Of a DNA stretch of 64,000 nucleotides, positions 11,041-21,466 are shown piece after piece. Each line of letters begins with the position of its first letter. Position 1 is the stretch's first letter. Under the pieces are notes generated by a model. The model made no database searches and had not been told where the DNA came from. It saw nothing but the letters and a program-made list of their open reading frames with translations. The translations under genes were made by a program, and so were the position numbers. This DNA comes from Pleurostoma richardsiae (taxonomy: Eukaryota; Ascomycota; Sordariomycetes; Calosphaeriales; Pleurostomataceae): contig JANBVO010000040.1 in NCBI GenBank assembly GCA_030052745.1, forward strand, positions 62,001-126,000, read 5' to 3'.

Positions 11041-12960
11041 TTAGAACGTGCTCGTCGCCAATCGACTGGCAGCATTCCTGGCATCGACCCGGTCTTCGTC
11101 ATCCTCGTCGACGCCAGGCAGCCCACGGGACGGGGCCCGGCTACTCTCCTCCTCCCGTTCCCCTTCGTCAGCAACATTGGCGATGAAGCTTCCTGACACA
11201 CTCCTGTTGACCGCATCCGAGCGTCGCGGAACGCCACTCCAGGCGTCTCCCTTCGGGCCCTGACTGGCCGCAAGACTCGAGCGCCGTGGCACCGGGTGAG
11301 CCTCACGGCCCAGTCGGCTTAGGCCCCCGGACGCATCAACGGCTCGAACATCGGGTCGTACGCTCTCGAGAAGGGCTAGCGTGCGCCGCTCCGCCTCAAT
11401 TTCGCGAAGGACGTATTCCCTGATGCTGAGCCGTAGGTCTGCTGCCGTCCGCGCAAACCACTTACGGCGCTCTTGAACCAAATTCTGTGTGACGCGAGTC
11501 GTCTTCTGGTAAAGGTAGGACTCGTTCTGGCGTGCCTCCTCTAGAGAAGCGATGGCTTCGTCAACTTTCTCACGACGAACGTTCGAGCTAGCCTTCAGAC
11601 GATCGGCAGCATTGAGCTTGCTCCTAGTGCTCTCCTGGGCCTGCAAAAATTCCCGGATAAGGATCTGCCGATTTGTAAGGGTCTCCTTGACTATGAAGGC
11701 GTCCGAGGAGTGATATTGAAAAGGATCACCGATAGTCGTAGCTTCTGCGGTAGCTTGGGCTGCATGAAGGTCTCCAACGGTTTGTATGACCTTTCCGAGT
11801 TTGCGGAAAGCATTGGAGAGACCTGGATGTGGCTCCTGCACGTTCATCGATCCCAGTTTGACTCCGAAATCAGATTCAGAAAGACCTAGTCCTACATGTC
11901 AGGTTAGTTACGGTGTATGCGAGCGTTGTAGCTGTCATAGGCTGGTAGTGGCTCACCTCTACGGGTCTTGACCAGCTTATCAACTTTGTGCCCAGCATCC
12001 ATAGTGCCCAGATAGAAGAGCTTGACAATTGGGCGGGCTTCTTGAAGCTCAGGCGTATCATCCGGAGGTGGAGCGAATTGCTTCAGGATCTTCCGTCGCA
12101 CTCCCGTGGCCGGCTGCTTTTTCTTCACGAGCGGACTGTACCCGAAGTCGCTTTCCACGAACAAGACGACCTCGTCGTCTCTCATCAGGACATCGTTACT
12201 AAAGACATAGTTGAGCCACCGCTGCATGAGCGCCTTCACTCGTGCTTCATCCTCGTCCGTTCCCGCCCCAGCCGAAGTCAAGGCCGGAGGAACTGCAGGA
12301 ACGATCGCTTCCGGGTTTGCAGAGATCAGATGCTCGGCGAGCTTAACGAATTCGGAGTGTAGGCGTCGGACATCACGATACTGAGTCGTCCTGAACTTTG
12401 GAATATTGGTCTATCCGATTAGACTGCGGTCTAGAAGAAGAGGAGTGTGGATGGCTTACATGGACGTCAAATCTCAGTATGGGATCCTTGCGGCCGGTGC
12501 GCTCAAGGCCAGTTATCTTAGCTTGCAGCTTGAACATTGGCTGAGCGGGTCTGCGGCTTGCTGGCTGCTCCTGCGCCGACTGTGCTGTCTCGCCCGAAAG
12601 GCGCTGCGCATCGTGCGACTGTGCAGAAGGCTCGTTCCGCCCATGCCCTCCGGCGCTGAATGCCTGCTGCTCGCTGGCGGCGCTGTGAGGTCTCGCCTCT
12701 TCCACATGAGTATCCGTACCGGAAACTGTACTGGCGGTATCGGGACGCCTGTACTCGGTATCGCTGGAGCCGAATCCTCCTTCGTCCTGAGAAAGGCCAT
12801 TGCCGGTGGCATTCGAGGAGTAGCGATAAGGTGATGGTGACTGCTCGCCGCCTACGTTGCCGAACGACGTCCGGTTATGCTGGGGAGATGGGCCAGGCGA
12901 GCCCCATGGGGAGGCTTCTGCAGGATGGTCGGCATCGTGGATAGAAGTGCTGTAGTCCAT
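11041..12960 (-). CDS. vps17: Vacuolar protein sorting protein 17 (retromer sorting nexin)
   Basis: Subunit of the retromer membrane-bending module; pairs with Vps5 to recycle receptors such as Vps10 from endosomes to the Golgi. Three exons, 12460-12960, 11957-12410 and 11041-11891, with introns of 49 nt (branch CTAAT) and 65 nt, give 601 aa. Residues 1-140 are a Ser/Gln/Pro-rich disordered leader. A PX domain follows at about 141-262 (MFKLQAKITGLER, TTQYRDVRRLHSEFVKL, FVESDFGYSP). The BAR-type helical domain comes after it (GLGLSESDFGVKLG, LSNAFRKLGKVIQTVGDLH, long charged coiled coil). The tail of about 100 residues is low-complexity and acidic. The gene is divergent from MEF2 with about 460 bp between start codons, so the two may share a promoter. 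The start was chosen at the first ATG followed by the usual short acidic leader. Confidence 0.88.
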
Positions 12961-13421
12961 GTTGCTGTGTTCGGTTGAGCGGTTACGCAGCTCTTCTGAT
13001 GACGTTGCTGTTCGGTGGGCCGGCAGGCAGCGGGGTTGGTTGTTGCGGGAGATTGATGGTGCTCTAGATGGCCATAGCAGGATCCTCACCAATTCGCTAA
13101 TACCGCTCAAATGGTAAGGAGCTTTAACAGTAGGTAACGCTGCCCGGGACAACCTTTTAGGCCGCGAATCGATGCGTCGTGAGGGAGAGCTACAATCGCT
13201 GCAGGTCGCTGCGCACGGCGGTTGTGGAGTAATGTGGCTCGTCTGCTCGTCTCGCTACTATGTACTGCTGCTGCCTTACGTAAACGCCTCTGTCACTAGA
13301 CGCGCGCTTAAGAGTGTGGCTTGCGATCCCATCAATTGCCTGATCAGAAGCGAACAGGACAAACAACATGCGATTGAACTCGCAAACAGAGTTAAAAGCG
13401 AGTTCTGAGTAGTCCCCTGGA
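12961..13421. promoter_or_regulatory. Putative bidirectional promoter between vps17 and mef2
   Basis: 461 bp separate the divergent start codons of the retromer gene and the mitochondrial translation-factor gene. No TATA box is obvious. Both 5' leaders must lie within it. Inferred from gene arrangement only. Confidence 0.45.
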
Positions 13422-16121
13422 ATGCTCATACAGAATCCAGTCACGGGATGCCGTCACGGCAGACGGAGCGGCCTTGGCTTGCTTAGCCGAATCTTCATCG
13501 TCCGCGGCCCCAGGTTCACGAGATTCGTCCATGTCAGCACGCACCAACCTCATCATGATGCCAAAGTCGAAGACATACGGAACATTGGCATTATTGCTCA
13601 TGTGGACGCGGTATGTATACTGACCAAACAAGAATACTTATAAGCTTCATCATAACTAACGTAGGGCTTAGGGTAAAACCACCACCACCGAGCGTATGCT
13701 CTGGCATAGCGGCGTGACTAGACACCTGGGAAGTGAGTAGCCTGGTTCTTGTCTGATCGGTTGAGAGCGATGGCTCGGGTCTAAGTGGACCCGCGTGTTC
13801 CTCTCCCGAAGCTGAGCGTCCGTGTCAGGTTTCTGTCATTGAATGACCCTGACATGTCCGTAGATGTTGACCATGGGGACACCATAACCGACTTTCTCCC
13901 TCTTGAGAGGGAGAGGGGCATAACTATTCAATCCGCTGCTATCTCTTTCAACTGGCCCCCAAGAGAGAGGTGCAAGCCTGGGACGGAACCCAAGACGATT
14001 AATTTGATAGATACCCCTGGTCATCAAGACTTCCGATTTGAGGTCGATCGCTGTTTGCCAGTTCTTGACGGCGCCGTGTGTATCATCGACTCCGTCAAGG
14101 GTGTTGAAGCACACACGGAAAGGGTGTGGGCATCTGCTCAACAATTCAAGATACCTCGAATCGTCTTCATCAACAAGCTTGACCGTGTCGGAGCGTCCTT
14201 CCGAAAGTCTGTTCTAGACATCGCTGCCAGACTTAATGCCTGGCCGGTTCCTTGCCAGATCCCCTGGTGGAACAAGGACGATTTCATGGGTGTTATAGAC
14301 GTCATCAACCGTACCGGTTACAAGTGGAAGTCAGAGACGTCCGGTTCTATCTATCACGGCGACACATTGCGAGCTCTTCTCAAGTCGGAAAATCCAGTTC
14401 TTCTGGAAGAAATGGACACAGCCCGAGAAAAGTTGATAGAGAGACTCTGTGAGGAAGATGACGACCTGACACATGACTTTCTAGAACATGGCCTGGACAT
14501 CTCGCCTGAGACTCTTGCAAGGGCCGTGCGGAGGGCCATCAGCGATGGAGAGGGCAAGATTGTGCCGGTCTTCGCCGGCGCCAGTCTTCGAAACATGGGT
14601 GTTGAGCCATTGCTTGATGCTGTTATCGACTATCTTCCAAACCCTCAGAATCGGCCTGACCTGGAAGTGCAGGTCGGATCAACATCTCATAAGCTCAAGG
14701 AGTTGCTCGAGAGTGAAAGCGCAAAACACAAACAGAAGCCCGGAAAGATCCCGCATCAACCGCCTGTTGCCGCTGTCGCGTCTGTCTTCAAGGTTGTCAA
14801 CGACCCCCGACGCGGGATGTTGAGCTTTGTGAGAGTTTATCATGGCACCTTGAACCGGAGCGCAACGATGTATAACACAAATATGCACATTACTGAGAGA
14901 CCCCTGAACATGCTTCAGATATCGGCTGGAAAGACGCATGATATCCCCCATCTTACGACCGGTACCATAGGAGCCTTGACCGGACTCAAATCCGCGCGCA
15001 CGGGGGATACGCTGCTTACATTCCCGGGACACAAGGCCCCCGACACGCACCTCAAGAATATTCAAATCCGTCCACCTAGCGTTCCACCTGCAGTTGCATT
15101 CATCGCGATAGAACCCTTCTCTGCTACAGCTCAGCAGGCGCTGGAGAAGGCATTGGAGAATGCGTCCAGGGAAGACCCGAGCCTGCGGTGGAGCAAGGAC
15201 GAAAACGCGGATCAGTTCATCCTCTCCGGTATGGGTAGATTACATCTTGAAGTGGCAATCGATCACCTCAAAAAGAATTACAATGTTACCAACGCTCTGT
15301 TCGGTGAGATTGAGGTCGACTATAAAGAGTGCCTCAAGGGGCCAACCGAGCCCTGTCATTTCGTGTTTGACCGATCCGTTGCCGGGAAGGCGGGAAAGGC
15401 AGCATGTACCGCCAATCTCGAGCCCCTGGAGGATACGCATCCGGAATCTCTGTCACCATCGAGCATCGAGCGAGACGGCAATGTCATCACCGTGGAAATC
15501 ATCTCCCCGGAGAATGGAACGGTCTCCTTCGATGAAGATCTCGTCCGTCAGTCGCTTCTGAACGGAGCGATTTCGGCCATGTACAGAGGTCCGCGCCGTG
15601 GCTCACCTCTAAACGGCTGTCACGTCAAGATTACCTTCGATCCCAGCACCGACTATTTCGGGCCGACCCCCGGTGCCCACTTTGTCAACGCTGCTGCCCA
15701 CGCGGTGCGCAACGTGCTCAGAGAGGCACACTCGAAGAATTTGGTTGGCATCCTGGAGCCCGTCATGAAAGTGCGCATCCAGTGTCCAGAAGAGGTCGCG
15801 GGAGTGGTTCAGCACGACCTAGCATCGGGCCGTGGCGGACATGTCTTGGAGATCAACGATCTCAACACCGCGGCTGTAACGGAGGGAGCGATAGATCTGT
15901 CGCAAGTATACGCACCTCCGGACCCGTACGAGTCTGTTTCGTCGTTGCGCGAGTCTAAAAAAGGCCTGACGCGCATGCTGGAACTCGTCGCCAGAGTACC
16001 TCTGAAGGAGATGCTCGACTATGACCAGCATCTTAGGAGCAAGACGTCCGGTCGACATGCCATGACTATGGAGCTTGACGTCTTTGAGAAGGTCACTGGA
16101 CCGAGGGAAAAGGCACTCTAA
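13422..16121 (+). CDS. mef2: Mitochondrial ribosome-releasing factor 2 (EF-G2mt)
   Basis: Translational GTPase of the EF-G family that acts with the ribosome recycling factor to split mitochondrial ribosomes after termination. Exons 13422-13610, 13672-13732 and 13864-16121 (introns 61 and 131 nt, the first with a CTAAC branch) give 835 aa. The first 42 residues are basic with no acidic residue, a good mitochondrial presequence. GTPase motifs: G1 AHVDAGKTTTTE at 59-70, split by intron 1; G2 RGITIQSA; G3 DTPGHQDF; G4 NKLDR. EF-G domains II to V follow (GMGRLHLEV, FVNAAAHAVRN, and a carboxyl region rich in basic residues). Glutamine replaces the more usual V/I in the G3 DTPGH(V/I)DF motif. The length agrees with fungal Mef2 proteins and is longer than Mef1. 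Start by presequence quality. Confidence 0.9.
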
Positions 16122-17745
16122 CATGAGGATCACCCAAGTTTCGCTCTGGTGAGCGATGAGTGCCGATCTGTATCATGATGAGAGACCAGGTCTCAATATT
16201 GTAACTATAGCCAGGTGTCCTTTGCCCCATTTTCGGGTTCAATCGAAAAGCAGAGTGTCGTTTCTTGTCAATTTGCTACCGTTTCCTTGCCCAGCACCTG
16301 AGCCACTCGCCTAGATGTACTTCCATCTAGCCTCTCCTTGCCGGGACGCGCTCCTCCAGTAGCGTGTCCCTCCTACCCCATTGTGCCGGATATTACCTGA
16401 AGATACAAAGGGACAGAGCTTCATCTCATGATCAGTCAGAGCCGATCTTTGAGAGAAAGCGGTCTGGACCGTCTAGGCTGGGTAGGAGTTCTGCGCCGAA
16501 GAGGGAGTAAAACAGCGCGGACCACCATCTCTTGTCCAGATCGGGATGAGACCTCAGAGACGGCTCAGGACACCCGCCGGCCCGCGTGACTGCCGAACCG
16601 AGCTCGCCCCGAGAGTTGCCCTGACTTGGGAAGTTGACCCCTACCGTACCGGATGGACGTTGTGTGTTTCGCATTGACGATCGCAGTCTGCGACGTTTCC
16701 CAACTCAGCCGCGGACGGACTGTCCCGTGTGGGGGAGCGGCTACGTGGGGGCGATTCGGCCTGTCTGGGGAAGATCACGGTGAGGTTACTCCTTTGGGAG
16801 ATGGTGTTACTGAGAAAGCGAACGTAACTGGGATATGTCTTCTACTGCCTGTCTAGGCGGAGTCCGAGTCTAGCTCTCTGGCATGCCCGGTCAAGGTTCA
16901 AGGGAGACGGACGGACTGGCATCTGGCGCCTTGCCTGAGCATTCTGAACCGCAAGAAACGTCAAAGCACACACCTTGACCGCTACTATGACGAGATGAGA
17001 ATCACGGCTTAGGTGGTAGCAAAGGCTTCCATTGCCGGGCCGATAATGTCTAGACGTGCTGGGTATCCCAATCGGAATACAGAGTTGGGGAAGCCACTGG
17101 GACTGATAAACGACCGTGGTTCTAATGCACCATCTCAGGGCAGACAAGGTTGACAGTTCAGTTACTTGGGCACTGAGATTTCTTCCTTATTTCTGCCCAG
17201 TCTGTTTCGTGCTGTCAATACCGGCCCTACATATGTGTCAAGAGGCACGATGGTGGTTGTCGTAAGGATTCTGATATCTTCTCTATATCTTATCAGTCTT
17301 GAGGTGAACATTGCTGGTATCTTTGTGGTCCTGGAAGAACGGCCTGTAAAGTCTCTCACTTGTACTTCAGCCGGATCATGTAAACAAAGTTCGGAGATAT
17401 GCAGGCAATGGCGAGAAGGGAATTGCTTCGCATCTATGAGGCAAAATTGTGCACAGCTTAACTCCATCTTTCCACCTACCTAGGTAGTTTACATGGTGCT
17501 CGTCCCTTATTTGCACGCCCCTAGTGAGACAATGCACGGGGTCTTGACATCATTGGATACTGCCGGTAAACTCCGCCCAAAATCCACCCGTAAGGCTGAA
17601 GGCCGAGCACCTCGAGCTCAAGGTCTAGCTACCCCAGACCAAAACAGCGTATACTCTTGAGCGCCAATTGTACCGTGCACCATACGGCATCAACATCTGT
17701 CCTTCGTGTTCTGTTCACCTCAGGCGCCGAATATCTCGGACGAGA
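16122..17745. other. Intergenic region, no gene seen
   Basis: 3' flank of mef2 and promoter/leader of the cyclin gene. The longest open frames are about 100 codons and unrecognisable. A perfect 12-bp palindrome CTACCTAGGTAG lies at 17476-17487. An in-frame upstream ATG of the cyclin gene is at 17668. Confidence 0.45.
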
Positions 17746-18801
17746 ATGGCGCACATGACAAACCCCCTGGCGACCCCAGAGCAGCTTTACCGATGGAACT
17801 CGTTCAGCTCCCTCCCAAGCGACATCCAGGAAGTCGTCTTCTACCAGGCGCAATGCCTCACCCAGGCGGCGGGGATCCTCCTCCAGCTACCTCAGTCCGT
17901 CACAGCACAAGCGAACGTGCTACTGGCTCGCTACTGGCTGGTAGATCCCATAATGTCACACGAGTTCTCTGTACGTGGCCCATCTCTTCAGCAGACTGCA
18001 CATCTCCCCATCCAGGTCCTAACCTTCTCCCTCTCTGCGCAGGACGTCTCAGCAGCCTGCATCTACCTGACCGCAAAGATGGGCCCCTCCCCACGCTCTC
18101 CCCGAGACGTCTCTAACGTCTACGCCTACCTCCTCTCCCCCGCCTCCGCGTTCCTCCTCCGGCGCGACGAGACGTCCCCCGCGCCGCCGGACGACCCCTC
18201 CGCCTACCACCTCAGCGAGGCCGACTACGCCGCCTTCCACACGCGTATTCTCTCCCTGGAGGCCCGCGTCCTCTACGCGCTCTCCTTCGACACCCACGCC
18301 GCCCTCCCCCACCCCCTCGCGGTCACCTACCTGCAGGCGCTCGACTTCCTCGGCGCCCCGGGCGGCCCGCGATCTGCGGTGCCCCGCCGCGCCCTCGCTT
18401 ACCTCAACACGGCGCTGCTGTCGCCGCAGTTGCTGTACGCGACGCATCAGCCGTGCGCGCTGGCGGTGGCGGCGATCTACGCCGCGGCGCGGGATGTGCC
18501 GGGCGCGAGGGCGCCGGAGTTCGAGTGGTGGGAGGTGTTCGACGTGGACAGGGAGGAGCTGGGGTTCCTGGTGGTCGCTATGAGGAGCGTCGAGGGGTGG
18601 ATGCGGAAGAGGGAAGAGGAGATGCCGGGGCTGTTCGCGCGGGGGATGGTGACCAGGGCGGCGGTGGAGGATGCGATGCGGGAACGGGGACTGAGCGTGG
18701 GCAACGGCTCCAGGGGTCCGGCGGAGGAGAAGGCTGATGCGGAAGAGGAGATGATGAGGAAGATGGACGAAAGAGTCGCGCAGATTGAGGCTCAGCAGTA
18801 A
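17746..18801 (+). CDS. Cyclin-box protein, cyclin L/C-like
   Basis: Probable transcription- or splicing-associated cyclin partner of a CDK (cyclin L/C/K group). Exons 17746-17970 and 18043-18801 are separated by a 72-nt intron with GTACGT donor, CCTAAC branch and GCGCAG acceptor; the product is 327 aa. The first cyclin fold begins near residue 15 (LYRWNSFSSLPSDIQ) and runs through an alanine-rich helix (TAQANVLLARYWL) and DVSAACIYLTAKMGP, followed by PRDVSNVYAYLL. This RDV(I/S)NV motif is typical of cyclin L-type proteins. A second cyclin fold follows (ILSLEARVLYALSFDTHAALPH). The C-terminus is acidic and lacks the long RS tail of animal cyclin L. The intron length is a multiple of three with no stop, so an unspliced mRNA would also be translated in frame. 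An upstream in-frame ATG at 17668 would add 26 residues. Confidence 0.75.
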   Translation: MAHMTNPLATPEQLYRWNSFSSLPSDIQEVVFYQAQCLTQAAGILLQLPQSVTAQANVLLARYWLVDPIMSHEFSVRGPSLQQTAHLPIQVLTFSLSAQDVSAACIYLTAKMGPSPRSPRDVSNVYAYLLSPASAFLLRRDETSPAPPDDPSAYHLSEADYAAFHTRILSLEARVLYALSFDTHAALPHPLAVTYLQALDFLGAPGGPRSAVPRRALAYLNTALLSPQLLYATHQPCALAVAAIYAAARDVPGARAPEFEWWEVFDVDREELGFLVVAMRSVEGWMRKREEEMPGLFARGMVTRAAVEDAMRERGLSVGNGSRGPAEEKADAEEEMMRKMDERVAQIEAQQ

Positions 18802-18933
18802 AGACTCAGCATGAGCGTGCTTCTGGATTGAAACTATAGACACACGTACGGGAAACGATCTTGAGGTCAGGATGCCAAGAGCATAAGACAGTCGGTTTTT
18901 CAATACCCAGAGATACAAAGGGATAAGATATCA

Positions 18934-20598
18934 TTAAGAAGCCGCGGCTTTGGAACTCTCGCCGTTGTCCGCCGACGACCCCTGAGCTTCTCTCCGCGCC
19001 TTGGCACCCGCCTTAAGCTTATCCCACTTGTCTCGATACTTACCGAGGTTCCTCTGCGCATGTGCATACTCCTTCTCCAAAGCCTCCATATGCTTCGCCG
19101 CCGCAGCCAGCTCCTCCTCCAGCTCCCTGTTCTTCTTCCTCAACACCTCGTCAGCGGCTTGGGTAGGGCCCGTTCCACCGCCACCACTAGAGGACAGAGG
19201 AGACCCAGGCTTCATGAATCGCATGCTCTCCGCCAACGCAAGGCGTGAAGTCTGCGCCGTAGCTTCAAACGCATGCAGCCGCTTCGTTACCTTGTCTAGC
19301 ATGTCCTTCAAGCTGGCATTCTCGGTGCTTAGCTCCTCGATCGCGTTACTGAAATCCCTGTCTGTCCGGCCCTTGCCGACTCGCTTCTTGGCAGCTGGGG
19401 ACAACGGCAGTGGTGATTCTCGAGCGTCCACAAAGTCTTCCTCATCTACCTCTCCAATGATGTCGTCCTCGCCATGCAGCGATGCTGCCATCCTTCTCCT
19501 CTCCTTCTGATCGAAGCTGAGGATGTTTGCGTAGGAGACCGTGTGACCACTAGTAGGCACAACGTAGAACGAGTCGTTCCCCGCATTACCGTCCCGCGGA
19601 ATGGCACGCATTGCTGCCTTCGAGTAGATCCTGGACAGATCAGGTTCCTCTCTGAACGCCTGCGGAGATCGGTGCCGGCTTCTCTTAGTCGGCGCAGGAG
19701 CTTCGGGCCTCGGGCTGCTTTGTGGTACGGGTTCCTCAGCAATTAGCGGAAGGCCTGCGAACGCCAGAGGAGCAGAGATTTTGTTGATGATGTGCCCGAA
19801 GCTCTTGTAGAACCTGTAGAAGCCCTCTTCAGCGACAGGCGCATCGGCCTCGTCCGGTCTGACATCCTCGAGCGAAGGCGCTTGCGATTCAGACCGTTGA
19901 GGCGCGGTTCGTGGTGGAGGCACCCAGCTGGGTTTGCCCGTCTGATCGAGCATGTGCTGCATCTTAGAGCGAGACCCGTCTTTGCGAGCCTGGACTTCCA
20001 GATTACCAGGAGCCTGGTCATTCGATACACTCGGCGTCAATGGCTGCCCGCGGTACCTTGAGGATCGAATGCCTCTGGCATTGGCGAGATTGCTCGCGAT
20101 AGACGACGAGAGCTCTCTGGCAGGTGGGTATCTCCGTTGCTGTGCCTGTGCAGAAATGGGCGCCGCAGCTGGAGACGGCGTGGATGGGACCGCTTGCTCA
20201 GACTTTGACTCGCTTGTGGCAACTACTCCTTGGGCATCGGGTGATTGCTTCTCCTCTGGACCAGCCGTTTCCTTTTCCACGATGGCCTGCTGCACCGGGT
20301 GCTCCTGAGAGAACTTCAGGAGCTCGGAAAGCTTGCGATGATGTTGTTCGAGAAGTCTGAGCGTCCTCAAGGCTTCGACACTCGTTGTATTCTTGGCGGC
20401 ATTAGAGAATTCACCGGCGGCAAGGGCATGCTCGTTGATGGCCACCGTAGACTCGGCAGTTTGTGTTGCGTTCGCAGCAGCTCTCGCATGATCATGCGCC
20501 TGTTTGGGTAACCAAGGTCAGCAATGATACCAACTCCCTAGCCCACCCGAATACGAATCAAGGCGGACACTGACCCTGATCAAGGGCGAGGCTTCCAT
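18934..20598 (-). CDS. MIT-domain coiled-coil protein, Atg38/NRBF2-like
   Basis: Two exons, 20575-20598 (only eight codons, MEASPLIR, donor GTCAGT) and 18934-20499, flank a 75-nt intron; product 529 aa. Residues 1-75 form a three-helix MIT-like domain (AHDHARAA, INEHALAAGEFSNAAKNT, EALRTLRLLEQHHRKLSELLK). The middle is Ser/Pro-rich and disordered, with a conserved-looking hydrophobic patch (SFGHIINKISAPLAFAGLPLI) near its centre. The C-terminal 130 residues are coiled coil (IEELSTENASLKDMLDKVTK; RKKNRELEEELAAAAKHMEALEKEY). MIT plus C-terminal coiled coil is the architecture of Atg38/NRBF2, which bridges the autophagy PI3-kinase complex I, but this assignment is inference. Other MIT proteins act with Vps4/ESCRT. 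The gene converges with the cyclin gene (133 bp between stops). Confidence 0.65.
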
Positions 20599-21466
20599 GA
20601 CGACGATAACCTGTCCCTGTGTGGGGAGCAACTAGACCATAGTAGCTCGTATGTACTCGGCTCGTGAGGCTGTAACAAGATGCCAGACTTTCCAATATCA
20701 AGGTCACCGTGCAGAATCTTGAAGGTATTGTGCGGATTATGTCCAAGGTGCCTGTATCTGCGGGGCACGAGAACCTCTGGGGAGGCTGAACTTGCTGGCC
20801 TGGAGAGAATCACAGACCGGACGGAGATCGGGGATGGCGAAGGTGAAGGCGGCCATTGTTATCTTATCGGGGGGATCCACTTCTCGTTTCTCCAGCCTGC
20901 CAGCTTGTCCAGAAAGGACCTAGGTCTGCGGTCCCGTGGCTGGAAGCTTTCCCAAAAGGGTTAAAGGCGTGGCTGGCTGTGTTTCTAGCCAATCAGACGA
21001 TTGAAACGACCTTTGTTGGATGACGCAGCCCCCACAAAGTACCTCTGTACCGTCAGTCTATCACCGAAACGGGCCTCTTGAGGCATCACTGGCGACTCCT
21101 GTCTCCTGTCGCAGGTATTGACGGCAGGAGGGGTCATCAATTGGTTTCGGAGCCCCAGGAGCTGCCGCTGCACCCTTGCATCCTCTTTCTCACTGCGCGC
21201 ACCTTGGAGAACAGGCGACGCATCTGTTCCTCTTCCTCTGCTCGATCGTTCTTCAGTGTCTGCTGATCTGTTTACGCCTGTCTCTGGATCTGCGTCACTG
21301 TTTTAGAGCGTGCGGGCCGCAAGTGATGACGATGGTCTAGCACTCGGCCGATAGCCACCACCCCTAACGAACCCCAGAATTCCAGAGTCCACGCCTTTCC
21401 GTCTGAACGACCGCACCCGGAAAAGAGGGCGAGACAATCTCACCACGAGCACAGCAGCTGCTAGTC
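20599..21466. promoter_or_regulatory. Divergent promoter region between MIT gene and GRAM-VASt gene
   Basis: 868 bp between divergent start codons. A CT-rich tract at about 21175-21260 is a plausible leader or initiator region for the plus-strand gene. No coding frame of note. Confidence 0.4.
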
